Positions 34,710 to 43,976 are shown, numbered from the stretch's first letter. The stretch is 56,274 bases of DNA from Bacteroidota bacterium (GCA_018266455.1 JAFEAJ010000051.1:1-56274), one strand, 5' to 3'. Numbers and translations are program-made. Notes: generated by a model not told the origin, from the letters alone.

Positions 34710-35885
34710 TCAATTAATCATCAGGACGGGAACGGTTTCGCCTTTTCTAAAATATTCTTTTTCTTCTTCCAGTTCAATAAGGCAATCAGCATAAGCAAAC
34801 GAATCCATCATATAACTTTCCTGGTGGCCGAGGATTTGTACAGTGTGCTGTTTCGTTTTCCCCTTGAGAAAAGTGGTAAGCCCCTGTTTCTTCTTATAAT
34901 CATTGGCCAAAGTCAACATGCTTCTTTTGAAATATTCAATTTTTGTAAAGCTGCTGATGGCTGCGGCAATATACTCGTAAAAACAGGTAAGCACGGCTGC
35001 CGGGTTCCCGGGTAATGCGAAAACAAGTGTTTGTTTATAGGTGCCGAAATAAAATGGTTTGCCTGGTTTTTGTTTTACTTTATGAAAAATATTTTTTACT
35101 CCACATTCTTCCAATGCAGTCGGGACCAGGTCATAATCGCCCATTGAAACGCCGCCGGTCAAAATCAGGATATCCGAATGCAATTGTTTTGTTATGGAAG
35201 ATTTCAAATCAGGGATTTTATCATCTGACAATTCAACTGATGCAGGGAAAATATGGATTTGTTGCAAAGCCGCAGCTAACCCAAATGAATTGGATTCATA
35301 AATATTTCCGGGCGTTAACGGGTTACCGGGTTTTACTAATTCTTTACCTGTAACAATAATACGGACGACAGGTTTTGCATGCACTTTTACTTTTTCAATT
35401 CCTGTGCCGGCAAGAAAAGAAACGGAAGCAGGAGACAGGCAATGCCCTTGCTGCAAAAGCCTTTCTCCTTTCTTTGTGTGCGACCCTTGTTGCCGTACAT
35501 TGTCGCCCTTTTTCAGCTTTTCATCTTTTATGATTATGCTTCTGCCTTCAGCAATTGTTTTTTCCTGCACAACAACGGTATCTGCCCCTGCAGGGAGCGG
35601 TGCCCCGGTAAAAATCCGAAGAACATGCCCGGGTTGAAGTTCGCCTGAAAAAAAATTCCCCGCTTGAATTTCACCAGCTACCGGCAAATGGCTTTTGCCA
35701 TCCCACAGGTCGAAAGAAAATGCATAACCATCCATGGCTGACTGATGGAAAGGAGGCGTGTCAATGGAAGAACAAATGGTTTCAGCCAGGGCACACCCAC
35801 AGGCTTCATTCAACAACAGGGTTCCTGTTTTGGCTCCTATGCAATATTTTGAAATTAGCTCCCGCGCTTCCTGCACAGATATCAT
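34710..35885 (-). CDS. moeA: Molybdopterin molybdenumtransferase MoeA
   Basis: A 391-residue protein with the standard MoeA features: FHQSAMDGYAFSF, VVVQEKTI, LILTGGVSMGDYDLVP and ALPGNPAAVLTCF. It inserts molybdate into adenylated molybdopterin, completing the path begun by MoaA and MoaC. It starts 33 bases after the SDR/DUF2867 gene on the same strand. Full length and uninterrupted. Confidence 0.93.
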   Translation of the reverse strand: MISVQEARELISKYCIGAKTGTLLLNEACGCALAETICSSIDTPPFHQSAMDGYAFSFDLWDGKSHLPVAGEIQAGNFFSGELQPGHVLRIFTGAPLPAGADTVVVQEKTIAEGRSIIIKDEKLKKGDNVRQQGSHTKKGERLLQQGHCLSPASVSFLAGTGIEKVKVHAKPVVRIIVTGKELVKPGNPLTPGNIYESNSFGLAAALQQIHIFPASVELSDDKIPDLKSSITKQLHSDILILTGGVSMGDYDLVPTALEECGVKNIFHKVKQKPGKPFYFGTYKQTLVFALPGNPAAVLTCFYEYIAAAISSFTKIEYFKRSMLTLANDYKKKQGLTTFLKGKTKQHTVQILGHQESYMMDSFAYADCLIELEEEKEYFRKGETVPVLMIN

Positions 35886-35918
35886 GTGGCGTTTTTGTTT
35901 TTGTTAGCTACAAGTATT

Positions 35919-37367
35919 TTATTTTTTCCCTGCAATCCGTTTGAGCATGTTCCTGAAAATAAAAAAGTGAAAGGGAAGCATGGCATACCAGTAATTGCGC
36001 CCCATGATCCCTTTTGGGCGAAACGTGGCAGTTTGTTTTAAAATGCAGCGGCTCTCATTTTGCACAATCGAAAATTCAAGCCATGCTTCGCCGGGAAGTT
36101 TCATTTCAGCAAACAACAACAGCCGGTGGTTTTTTCTGTCTGCTAACAGCACCCGCCAGAAATCAAGAGAATCTCCAGGCTCAATATCTACCTTGCTTCT
36201 CCTTCCCCTGCTGAGGCCAACGCCGCCAAACAATTTGTCCAACATTCCACGGATCTGCCACAACATGTCGGCATAATACCATCCGTTGTTCCCGCCTATA
36301 TTAAAAAATCGGTTAGCAACTTCTTCTACTTTGTCTTTATCGATCTCCGTCCATTTGCGGTCTTTGTAACAACCGTTTACAGGCACTTCAATGTGCTGGT
36401 TAACATCTAACCGGTTTAGGCTGCTGGATGCCGAGTCCGTCCAACTAGAGATCACCATGTTTTGTTCTATGCGCTCAAATGCCATTTTAATGGCGCCTCG
36501 GTATGATATCAAATCTTGGGGAATGATATCTCTTATGGAAAACTCTTTGCATACCACATCATTTTTCATGCTTTTTACCAACTGGCTTGCAATAGTTAAG
36601 TTGGCCGGTGTGGAAAGATATATCCAGTAGGCAGATAGTTTCGGGAAACTGATAGGCAAGGTGATGATAAACCGTTTGTATTTTCTTACCGATGCAAATT
36701 CCAAAAGCATCTTTTTATAGGTCAAAACATCAGGGCCGCCGATTTCAAATACCCTGTTAAACGTTTTTTCATTCATCAGGCACAGGTGAAGATAGTTGAT
36801 GACATTCCGTATGGCAATGGGCTGGCATTTTGATTTTAGCCAGTGGGGCACAATCATAATGGGCACTTTTTCGGTAAGCCCCCTGATGATTTCAAAAGAA
36901 ATGCTGCCCGAGCCTACAATAATGCCCGCTTCAAATATAGTATAGGCAATCCCGGAACGGATAAATACATCTTTCACCACTTTACGGGCAAGCAAATGTT
37001 TGGAGAGGTTTCTTTCATTGCTGATGCCGCTCAAATAGATGATTTGTTTTACCTGGGTGAGCGTGGCTACCAGCACAAAACACCCGGCTGCCCGTAATTC
37101 ATATTCCTTCAGTGTGGTGGAGGTGTCGCCAAGAGAATGGATCAGGTAATAAGCAACATCAAACTGTTTTTTATTAAAATGCAGGAGCGCATTTTCGGGC
37201 TGAAGAAAATCGTATTCAATAATGGTGATTTTGTCGAGCAGGTCGGGCGATGGCTTAAAACGCATTTTGTCCCTTACCACACAGGTCACCTCATGGCCAT
37301 CTTCTACCAATACTGGTAGTATCCGCATCCCGATATATCCATTTGCACCGGTAAGTAGAATACGCAT
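35919..37367 (-). CDS. SDR (atypical) with C-terminal DUF2867 domain
   Basis: A 482-residue fusion. The N-terminal NAD(P)-binding domain starts ILLTGANGYIGMRILPVL and continues with YYLIHSLGDT and IIYLSGISNERNLSKH, as in YbjT-like SDRs. The C-terminal ~150 residues form a DUF2867/SRPBCC-like domain (GDSLDFWRVLLADRKNHRLL; FRPKGIMGRNYWYAMLPFH). The active-site Tyr-Lys pair is not in its classical form. It sits inside the Moco gene run between moeA and moaA; a role in that pathway is not known. Confidence 0.82.
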   Translation of the reverse strand: MRILLTGANGYIGMRILPVLVEDGHEVTCVVRDKMRFKPSPDLLDKITIIEYDFLQPENALLHFNKKQFDVAYYLIHSLGDTSTTLKEYELRAAGCFVLVATLTQVKQIIYLSGISNERNLSKHLLARKVVKDVFIRSGIAYTIFEAGIIVGSGSISFEIIRGLTEKVPIMIVPHWLKSKCQPIAIRNVINYLHLCLMNEKTFNRVFEIGGPDVLTYKKMLLEFASVRKYKRFIITLPISFPKLSAYWIYLSTPANLTIASQLVKSMKNDVVCKEFSIRDIIPQDLISYRGAIKMAFERIEQNMVISSWTDSASSSLNRLDVNQHIEVPVNGCYKDRKWTEIDKDKVEEVANRFFNIGGNNGWYYADMLWQIRGMLDKLFGGVGLSRGRRSKVDIEPGDSLDFWRVLLADRKNHRLLLFAEMKLPGEAWLEFSIVQNESRCILKQTATFRPKGIMGRNYWYAMLPFHFFIFRNMLKRIAGKK

Positions 37368-37382
37368 TGCTATAATCTTTTA

Positions 37383-38366
37383 TTACCCGCCAATGTTGAT
37401 CATGCTCCTGTTCTGAATGGCAGATGCATCCATATTTTCGATATCATCAGTGAATTGACCGCCCATTGCTTCTTCTTTTTGAAACAGGCATTGCCTGATT
37501 AAAGGGGCAATATCTTCACCGGCACGCAAAGCACTAAGAAGGTCAGTTTCTTTTTTTGAAAAAAGACAGTTTTTCATTTTTCCGTCCGTGGTCAATCGAA
37601 GCCGGTTACAATCGCTGCAGAATGGCTGTGTCATGGTACTGATAACAGCAAACGTTCCTTTATAGCCCGGCACCAAATATTTTTTTGCTGTTTGGCTTTT
37701 TTCGTCGGGCAGTTTTATAAAATCGAATTGAGACGAAATTAATTTCAGCATTTCCTGGTAAGAAAAAATCTTTCCTCCAGACCAGTCATTCCCGGCGAAT
37801 GGCATAAATTCAATAAACCTCACATGTACTGGCCGATATTTGGTCCACTCGATAAATCGGGGGATTTCTTCATCATTAATGCCCTTAATGATTACCGAAT
37901 TTATTTTAACATAAAAATCCTTCTCCAGTAACAGCTCGATATTTTGCATTACCCTTTCAAACTCGTTCCTCCCTGTGATATCGAAAAAAGTTTTTTTGTT
38001 TAGCGAATCAAGGCTTACGTTCACTGACTTTATCCCGGCAGCTTTGAAAACATCAATGTATTCGTGAACAAAAACACCATTGGTGGTGATGGTCAGTTCA
38101 ACCGGGTATTTTGAAAGGCGCTCAATAATTTCCCTGGCATCTTTCCTGACAAGCGGCTCTCCCCCGGTAAGCCTTATTTTTTTAATGCCCTGCTGCACAA
38201 ATAAAGAGGCCATTTTCTCGATTTCGGCCACTGTCATTTTTGTGCACCCTGAAAAATAGCCTTTAGGCAGGTCAACAGGGTTGCAATAAGTGCAGCGCAA
38301 ATTGCACTTGTCCGTAATGGAAATCCTCAGGTAATCATGTATGCGTCCAAACCTGTCTTTGAGCAT
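37383..38366 (-). CDS. moaA: GTP 3',8-cyclase MoaA
   Basis: A 327-residue radical SAM enzyme. The first cluster is ITDKCNLRCTYCNP (C-x3-C-x2-C), followed by RLTGGEPLVRKD. The second cluster Cys residues are in FCSDCNRLRLTTDGKMKNC. The chain ends with the GG dipeptide required for activity. It converts GTP to the cyclic precursor for MoaC. An exact -7 box lies 80 bases upstream. Confidence 0.94.
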   Translation of the reverse strand: MLKDRFGRIHDYLRISITDKCNLRCTYCNPVDLPKGYFSGCTKMTVAEIEKMASLFVQQGIKKIRLTGGEPLVRKDAREIIERLSKYPVELTITTNGVFVHEYIDVFKAAGIKSVNVSLDSLNKKTFFDITGRNEFERVMQNIELLLEKDFYVKINSVIIKGINDEEIPRFIEWTKYRPVHVRFIEFMPFAGNDWSGGKIFSYQEMLKLISSQFDFIKLPDEKSQTAKKYLVPGYKGTFAVISTMTQPFCSDCNRLRLTTDGKMKNCLFSKKETDLLSALRAGEDIAPLIRQCLFQKEEAMGGQFTDDIENMDASAIQNRSMINIGG

Positions 38367-38446
38367 GGTGCTACTGTTTTGGCATCTCTGTATTGCTTAT
38401 GAAATAATTATTAAAATTCCTCCGGTTTTAGTAATAAATGCTTCTT

Positions 38447-38454
38447 CAAAGATA
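38447..38454 (-). promoter_or_regulatory. -7 box upstream of moaA
   Basis: The minus strand reads TATCTTTG, an exact TAnnTTTG, in the 112-base gap between the hemerythrin-like gene and moaA. No -33 TTTG at normal spacing. It may start a moaA-moeA-mobA-moaD-moeB-moaE-moaCB transcript. Confidence 0.5.
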
Positions 38455-38478
38455 GTACAGAATAAAAACGTTTCCTGC

Positions 38479-39156
38479 TTACAGTGTAATTGAAAAATAT
38501 TTCTTCAGCAATTCAACCATCCGTTCAGATTCTGCTGTTGTAAGGTGTTTGTGCGCTAAGGCAAAAACAACATTGTCTTCCCTGAAAAGATGAAGCCTCA
38601 GCAATTCCACCAGGGCAGTGCCCTGTTCTAATGCGGTATCTACCAGTATTGTCCTGGAGCCGGCATCGGTAAGGCGGGAGGAAATCCCCATCAGGCTGAA
38701 ACATAATGTGGCCAGTTGCATTGTTTTAATGTGATCGTCTTCCAGCATATCAACTGCTGTTTCCGGGGCACTGACAGGTGAATGTTCACCTTTATTCAGT
38801 AATCTTTCGTGCAATAGCGGGAACAGCAATCTTTCTTCTTTTAAATGATGCAGCACTATCTTATCATCCAGGAACTGAAAAAATGCGGCAAGCTTTTGAT
38901 TGAGCTCTTTAGTAATGCCATCTTTTCTGATGCTTAACAGGGCTGCTTCAAATTTTTCCAGCTCTTGCAGTATCATTTTATGCTCATCGTAGAGATGCTT
39001 TAAAAAAGGAGAAAGCTCTTCGTAAGGAACAGCAATCATGCCCGTTGGGTGATAAGCGTCTGGTGGTTCCATGGGAGAATATTCTATTTTCCCGTCTGTG
39101 TCTTTTTCTACATTTCTCTTGAGGTAATCGGTTTCTGAAAAAATTTTAGTGTTCAT
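38479..39156 (-). CDS. Hemerythrin-like (HHE) protein
   Basis: A 225-residue protein with a four-helix HHE fold: LYDEHKMILQELEKFE, VLHHLKEERLLFPLLHERL, MLEDDHIKTMQLAT and LHLFREDNVVFALAHKHL supply the His/Glu/Asp iron ligands. The N-terminal ~45 residues are polar and lack any cluster motif. Such di-iron proteins (RIC/YtfE-like) help under NO stress, repair iron centres or bind O2. Its position between the nitrate operon and the Moco genes fits that. Confidence 0.85.
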   Translation of the reverse strand: MNTKIFSETDYLKRNVEKDTDGKIEYSPMEPPDAYHPTGMIAVPYEELSPFLKHLYDEHKMILQELEKFEAALLSIRKDGITKELNQKLAAFFQFLDDKIVLHHLKEERLLFPLLHERLLNKGEHSPVSAPETAVDMLEDDHIKTMQLATLCFSLMGISSRLTDAGSRTILVDTALEQGTALVELLRLHLFREDNVVFALAHKHLTTAESERMVELLKKYFSITL

Positions 39157-39439
39157 TTTTAAAGTTATTTGTTTTATTTGAATTTATATCCGACGAGGAA
39201 CTGCATACCAGGTATTTTTTCCCTAAAGCCCACTTTTATGCCTGGCCACCAAAAAACTCGCGAAGAGAGTAGGTGTATTTGTAGCTTTTGCACATTCAAA
39301 AGTTGCCTGCCTGGCCAAATTAAGTTTCACTGCGGTCTTTTTGCCGGTTGAAAGAATATTTTGGAGATATGCAAAGAAACTGAACCTGATAGGTATTGAT
39401 AGCGCAATATTTTTTTCTTTCATTGATCTTGTAATCATA
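39157..39439 (-). pseudogene. Possible remnant of an outer-membrane protein C-terminus
   Basis: A 283-base gap. Read on the minus strand, the last part gives PGIKVGFREKIPGMQFLVGY followed by KFK and a stop, which looks like the final beta-strands of an outer-membrane barrel. Upstream the same frame becomes unconvincing (LLNVQKLQIHLLSSRVFWW) and a second frame overlaps it. No start or domain is visible. It may be the tail of a deleted gene. Confidence 0.3.
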
Positions 39440-40552
39440 TCATTTGGTTTTTGGTGCCTGCTGCTTTCGTAAAAAAACCTGGGCAAAAAGCCTTCGGATA
39501 AACCCGGTGAAGGTTGCGGCCCAGGCAGCCAGTGCGAGATAGATAAAATATTTCGGGATAGGGAGCAGGAATTCAAGGTTCATGGCTTTGGCCATTTCGT
39601 AGGTGCAGGTAGTGTACATACCAAGCGGGAACACAGCGCCCCAGTATAAAGGGTCGTAAGTGAGCGGAAATTTTTTATAGATATGCCTCCAGATCGCAAG
39701 GATGAACAGCATGGGGATCCACCAGGTGCCGGTGGCCCAATAAAAAATGGTAAACCCTTTCAGGAAAGCCAAGGTAGAGTTCAGGAATGGGGCATTGGGG
39801 GTATTGATGATCAGCAGCGAGCCGGCTAAAACTGAAATGGCCATCGCCCCCATATTGATCCAATAAGGCGGGGTCAGATCGCCGGGAGAAAATTTAAAAA
39901 AAGTGTACCTGTAAAATATGAGCGATATCATCCAGATATACATCATGCCTCCCCAAAGCCACATGGAGAAAGCAAAAAAATTAATGATCAGTTTATAATC
40001 GGGGAAGTGCATGGAAAGCCTGGCGCTTAACACTGCCAGGCTCTGTGTAGAAACAACAGCAAGCAACCATGCGCCATTGATGCCTTCTGCAAAAGAAGGT
40101 TTCTTGCTTTTAATGGTAAGGTTTGTAAAAATGGTATAAGTAAATAGCAGCCAGAGAAGGATGGCAACGACCCATAGGAACAACGCTATCTGATAACTCG
40201 TTTCCAACAGGATGAACTGCGTACCCAAAATACTGGTGGCAGCTACGCTAGTAAAAAATCCCATGCTGCTTATGTGGTCAAACAGATCATGAAAAAAATG
40301 CTTTCTGAACCACAGGAGCCTTAGTGAATTGCAACCACAAAGTATGATGTACATAACCACATTCAGCCAGAACAATGGGTAAGAAATAAAATCCATGCCC
40401 AGAAAATGAGAAGCAGCGGACACAATACCGGTAGCCATCACCATAGCAAAATAGGAAGGCGATAGATCCCGGATCATCTCTTTTATCCGGGAGAGATATC
40501 CTGAAGCAAGCCTCTTATCTGTGCTCAAAACGTTCATTTCCACCATTTGCAA
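39440..40552 (-). CDS. TDT/SLAC1-family anion transporter
   Basis: A 370-residue protein with ten hydrophobic helices. It begins the membrane part with LSPSYFAMVMATGIVS, the usual opening of the tellurite-resistance/dicarboxylate (TDT) family, which is related to plant SLAC1 anion channels. Possible cargoes are nitrate, nitrite, bicarbonate, sulfite or C4-dicarboxylates. It follows narK by 30 bases, probably in the same transcript, so an anion related to nitrate respiration is a reasonable guess. Tellurite resistance itself is unlikely to be the role. Confidence 0.82.
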   Translation of the reverse strand: MQMVEMNVLSTDKRLASGYLSRIKEMIRDLSPSYFAMVMATGIVSAASHFLGMDFISYPLFWLNVVMYIILCGCNSLRLLWFRKHFFHDLFDHISSMGFFTSVAATSILGTQFILLETSYQIALFLWVVAILLWLLFTYTIFTNLTIKSKKPSFAEGINGAWLLAVVSTQSLAVLSARLSMHFPDYKLIINFFAFSMWLWGGMMYIWMISLIFYRYTFFKFSPGDLTPPYWINMGAMAISVLAGSLLIINTPNAPFLNSTLAFLKGFTIFYWATGTWWIPMLFILAIWRHIYKKFPLTYDPLYWGAVFPLGMYTTCTYEMAKAMNLEFLLPIPKYFIYLALAAWAATFTGFIRRLFAQVFLRKQQAPKTK

Positions 40553-40582
40553 TTTTTTTTGGTATCACTGCATCCTGATGTT

Positions 40583-42073
40583 CTAGTTTTTAACTGAAGC
40601 TTTTTTTATAGCAGCTACTGCAAGGCGCTGGAGGATGAGGCAAACTGCTGCCACAACTACAAGAAAAAGCCAGCATGTCGTCCAAACCCCGGTAGCGTTT
40701 AGCAGGTATCCAAAAAGGATTGGGTTAATAAAACCTCCCAGCCCGCCAATGACCCCAACGATTCCTCCCACTGTGCCAATATTTGTCGGATAATAATCTG
40801 ATATGTATTTGAACACTGCAGCGGTGCCAAGCCCCATCATTATTGCAATTAAAAGCACCAGTGTAAAAAATATCCATTTGTTTGCCTGGAAATAAATGTG
40901 CGTAACTCCTTTGGCCAGCAATTGCCCTTTTGCAACGACATCTCCGGTCTTCACCATTGTTTCCTGCCAAGCGGAAGCATTTGGGAACAATAAAAACCCT
41001 TCTTCGTTATTGTGAATGCCAAATCGTATCATGGTATGTGCCTCTCCTGATTTTTTCTGTTGAACCATATACCTTGCATCATCCACAATGATTAAACTGT
41101 CGGAAGCGAGCGTTACCGTGCCGCTCTTTGCTGCCATGATCCCCTGGCCTGGCGCCTGTATTTCCATACGCGGCACTAAAAGAAAAATGAGCAGGAGAAT
41201 GCAATCACCAAATACCCAAAGCAATACCATGCGGGCACCAAATTTATCAGAAAGCCATCCGCCGATAATCCGGATCACGCCAGCGGGAAAGCTAAAGGCG
41301 GTTACCATGAACCCTGCTGAGACAATGGATAAAGAGTAAACATTTACATAGTAGGGGATCAGCCATTGTGCTAATGCCACAATACTGCCAAACACGAAAT
41401 AATAATACAGCCCGAATCGCCAAACCCTTCTTTCTTTTAAAGGGGCCAGGCGTTGCACCATTGATTTGACCTCAGGAGGTTTTTTATTTGTTGTCCCCAA
41501 AAAAAAGATAATCGCTATGGCTATAAGGACGATTGCATACCACTGTGGCAAAGCCCGCCATGCTTCAAGCCTCGCTCCACTATGTGTAACATATTTAAGG
41601 ATGCTTGGCGCGAATAGGGTAGTGAGCGATGCGCCCATATTTCCGGCGCCGAAAATTCCCAGCACAGTCCCCTGTTTTTCTTTTGGGTACCACAAAGCCG
41701 TATAAGCTACGCCTGCTGCAAAACTGCTGCCCGCAATACCGAAGCCGAAACTATAAATAAGAAAAGAAGAATAGCTGTTTGCCTGCGACAAAAGGAACAT
41801 GGGGATAGCAGAGATAATAAGGATCGCGCTCATGACCCATTTGCCACCAAACCGGTCGGTAAGCATTCCTACCGGCAAGCGCAGCAAGGCGCCCACCAAA
41901 ACGGGAACACCTAATAACCAACCGACCTGGACTGAGCTCCACTTGAAAGCGCCATTGTTTACCAGGAAAGTAACCAAAACGCCATTGATCATCCATGCAG
42001 CAAAACACACGGTGAAGGCCAGTGTGTTTAATAAAAGTATTCTGTGCGAAATGGTGGTGGCTTTGGCATCCAT
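40583..42073 (-). CDS. narK: NarK-type nitrate/nitrite transporter with an unusual lipoyl-like insert
   Basis: A 496-residue MFS protein. The substrate-binding Arg residues lie in GALLRLPVGMLTDRFGGK and FPAGVIRIIGGWLSDKFG, and both nitrate signatures are present: GIFGAGNMGASLTTLFAP and GTVGGIVGVIGGLGGF. Residues ~301-398 (40880-41173) are a hydrophilic insert between transmembrane segments. It begins IQAPGQGIMAAKSGTVTLA and ends MVKTGDVVAKGQLLAKGVTH, which looks like the two halves of a biotinyl/lipoyl-like hammerhead (GDxVxKGQxLA), without an obvious modified Lys. It should exchange nitrate and nitrite across the inner membrane for NarG. Confidence 0.88.
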   Translation of the reverse strand: MDAKATTISHRILLLNTLAFTVCFAAWMINGVLVTFLVNNGAFKWSSVQVGWLLGVPVLVGALLRLPVGMLTDRFGGKWVMSAILIISAIPMFLLSQANSYSSFLIYSFGFGIAGSSFAAGVAYTALWYPKEKQGTVLGIFGAGNMGASLTTLFAPSILKYVTHSGARLEAWRALPQWYAIVLIAIAIIFFLGTTNKKPPEVKSMVQRLAPLKERRVWRFGLYYYFVFGSIVALAQWLIPYYVNVYSLSIVSAGFMVTAFSFPAGVIRIIGGWLSDKFGARMVLLWVFGDCILLLIFLLVPRMEIQAPGQGIMAAKSGTVTLASDSLIIVDDARYMVQQKKSGEAHTMIRFGIHNNEEGFLLFPNASAWQETMVKTGDVVAKGQLLAKGVTHIYFQANKWIFFTLVLLIAIMMGLGTAAVFKYISDYYPTNIGTVGGIVGVIGGLGGFINPILFGYLLNATGVWTTCWLFLVVVAAVCLILQRLAVAAIKKASVKN

Positions 42074-42133
42074 GTCTTAATATAGAAGTTTGGGTTATTT
42101 ATTTTGAGGGCTTTGGGTTCTCTTTTCTCTTCT

Positions 42134-42766
42134 TCATAATCTGTACCTGAATATTGGCTCCACGTCAGCTAAAGACGTTATCTTATTGCCCAGTTCGGTA
42201 ATTAGCCCGTTACTGCAATCGAATACCCAGGGATGGAGCTGTAAGGAACCGTTTTTCCATGCGCGTTGCACAATGCGCGTTTTGGCCAGGTTGTTGGTTT
42301 GCTCGATCACATTCCATTCCACCAGCCGCCTTTCTCTTTTATCCAAATCCATTATGGCTTCCAATTCCATTTTATGGCTGGCATAAACTTCTTTGATGCT
42401 GCGCAGCCAGTTGTTCACAAAACCCAAATCTTCGTGTTGCATGGCAGCGCTCACTCCCCCGCACCCGTAATGCCCACATACGATGACATGTTCTACATGC
42501 AGGATATCTACTGCGAAATACAGCACGCTCAGCAGGTTCATGTCCGTTTGTATAACTACATTGGCGATATTGCGGTGCACAAAAATTTCTCCGGGGTGTG
42601 TAAGCGTAACTTCGTTGGCGGGTACACGGCTGTCCGAACAGCCAATCCACAAATATTCCGGCGACTGGCCCTGAGAAAGTTTTTTGAAATAGTCGGCATC
42701 TTCTTCCTGTTTTTTTTCAGACCAAATATGGTTGTTCCTCAGTAATCTTTGATGGCTTTCTTTCAT
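42134..42766 (-). CDS. Beta-class carbonic anhydrase
   Basis: A 210-residue protein with all zinc ligands: Cys43 with Asp45-x-Arg47 in IGCSDSRVPANEV, His99 and Cys102 in CGHYGCGGVSAAM. It interconverts CO2 and bicarbonate in the cytoplasm. It lies between narK and a small membrane gene within the nitrate-reductase run, with short gaps (60 and 19 bases). A carbonic anhydrase is not a usual nar gene; with the SLAC1-type channel nearby it may balance bicarbonate or pH during nitrate respiration. Confidence 0.93.
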   Translation of the reverse strand: MKESHQRLLRNNHIWSEKKQEEDADYFKKLSQGQSPEYLWIGCSDSRVPANEVTLTHPGEIFVHRNIANVVIQTDMNLLSVLYFAVDILHVEHVIVCGHYGCGGVSAAMQHEDLGFVNNWLRSIKEVYASHKMELEAIMDLDKRERRLVEWNVIEQTNNLAKTRIVQRAWKNGSLQLHPWVFDCSNGLITELGNKITSLADVEPIFRYRL

Positions 42767-42785
42767 TCGGTGACTTTATGATTGA

Positions 42786-43235
42786 TTATGGCATCGCCTT
42801 ATTAAAATCCATCCTCCCGTCTTCAACATATTTTTCAGAATACCTGACCATATATTTCCCTTTGGGCACTACGATGTTGTCCCTTGGCACCGGATAAAAA
42901 GTGTTGCAGTTGCGGAATACCTGCCCGTTAACCTCATACTCGAATTCAATACCCAGCCCTAACCCAGTAACATTGCAATAACCAATAGTTGTTCCCTGAA
43001 CATATTTGGGATGGCTCAACATAGGAGACTCTATACGGTATTCTCTTGCAGTGAAAAAAGCTGCAACACATAAAACAAGAAGGATGAAACAACTGATGAT
43101 CCTTCGTATGTTTTCTTTTGTCCTTATTATCTTAGAAAGATTGTAAACAATGCCCAGCCCCACCAGGCAAAGCAATACGGTTTTTACAATCTGGCTGATT
43201 AACAATTGCTCATCTGTTACGATGTTCAGCAACAT
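42786..43235 (-). CDS. Hypothetical membrane protein in the nar operon
   Basis: A 149-residue protein with two N-terminal helices (ISQIVKTVLLCLVGLGIVY; IISCFILLVLCVAAFF) and a small extracytoplasmic domain containing LGLGIEFEYEVNGQVFRN and VPRDNIVVPKGKYMVRYSEKY. The last part resembles DUF3592-like domains only loosely. It is 3 bases from narI and certainly co-transcribed. Function unknown. Confidence 0.75.
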   Translation of the reverse strand: MLLNIVTDEQLLISQIVKTVLLCLVGLGIVYNLSKIIRTKENIRRIISCFILLVLCVAAFFTAREYRIESPMLSHPKYVQGTTIGYCNVTGLGLGIEFEYEVNGQVFRNCNTFYPVPRDNIVVPKGKYMVRYSEKYVEDGRMDFNKAMP

Positions 43236-43238
43236 GGG

Positions 43239-43976
43239 TCAGTTATTTTTTGGGCGCTGCACTGACCAGGGCGTCCTGGGAGCGCGAATTCTTCTTCTTC
43301 CCCAATTCCATCGCACCTGCTGATAGGGGCGCCATAAATAATTAAGCGGATAAACCAAGAAATGGATAAGCCTCGAAAACGGTACAAGCGCTATAATAAG
43401 GAAAGCGCCAATAATGTGGATCTTTACAGCCCATGGCAATAGAGATACTGCTGTTGTATCCGGTTGGAATTTGAAGATGGAATACAAATAGGGCGCCAGC
43501 AAAGTAGAAAACCACGAAGATCCCCAACGAAAATTATAAGCTATCCACAATCCAAAAAAAGTTTGCGCGATCAGTAAAAGATATATTATAAGATCCATTT
43601 TGTTTGTTACCGGCTTTAAACGAGGTGTAGTGTACCTCCTGACCATGAGGTTGACCAGCCCTATCAACATGCTGATGCCAAAAATAAATGCTGTTATTTC
43701 AAGGATCATCAGCCGGACCGGCTGGCTGTTCCAGGCCAGCACTCCTTTGGGAAAAAGAAAGGCTGTAAGATGGCCAAAGAACAAAAAGAAAACGCCCCAG
43801 TGAAAAGGAACAGATCCATAAAACAACCTTCTTCCTTCCAGGAACTGCGAGGAAAGGGATGATACCTGAAAACCTTTCCTGGTGTAACGAAATATTGACC
43901 CGACCAGGAAAAGCGCCAGCGCAATATAGGGCAGGGCTATCAGGAAAAAATTATTGAGCGTATCCATAAAATTCAA
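43239..43976 (-). CDS. narI: Nitrate reductase gamma subunit NarI (cytochrome b)
   Basis: A 245-residue protein with five helices. Heme-ligating His residues are seen in VPFHWGVFFLFFGHLTAFLF and in KIHIIGAFLIIALVPFSRLIH. NarI oxidises quinol at the outer face of the membrane and passes electrons to NarH. The basic C-terminus (WNWGRRRIRAPRTP) faces the cytoplasm. It starts 10 bases after narJ. Confidence 0.9.
   Translation of the reverse strand: MNFMDTLNNFFLIALPYIALALFLVGSIFRYTRKGFQVSSLSSQFLEGRRLFYGSVPFHWGVFFLFFGHLTAFLFPKGVLAWNSQPVRLMILEITAFIFGISMLIGLVNLMVRRYTTPRLKPVTNKMDLIIYLLLIAQTFFGLWIAYNFRWGSSWFSTLLAPYLYSIFKFQPDTTAVSLLPWAVKIHIIGAFLIIALVPFSRLIHFLVYPLNYLWRPYQQVRWNWGRRRIRAPRTPWSVQRPKNN

Noticed and set aside
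39223..39576. 117-codon minus-strand frame starting inside the anion-channel gene
   Set aside because: It overlaps the 3' end of the real gene, and no family features were found; only the last barrel-like strand in another frame was noted as a remnant.
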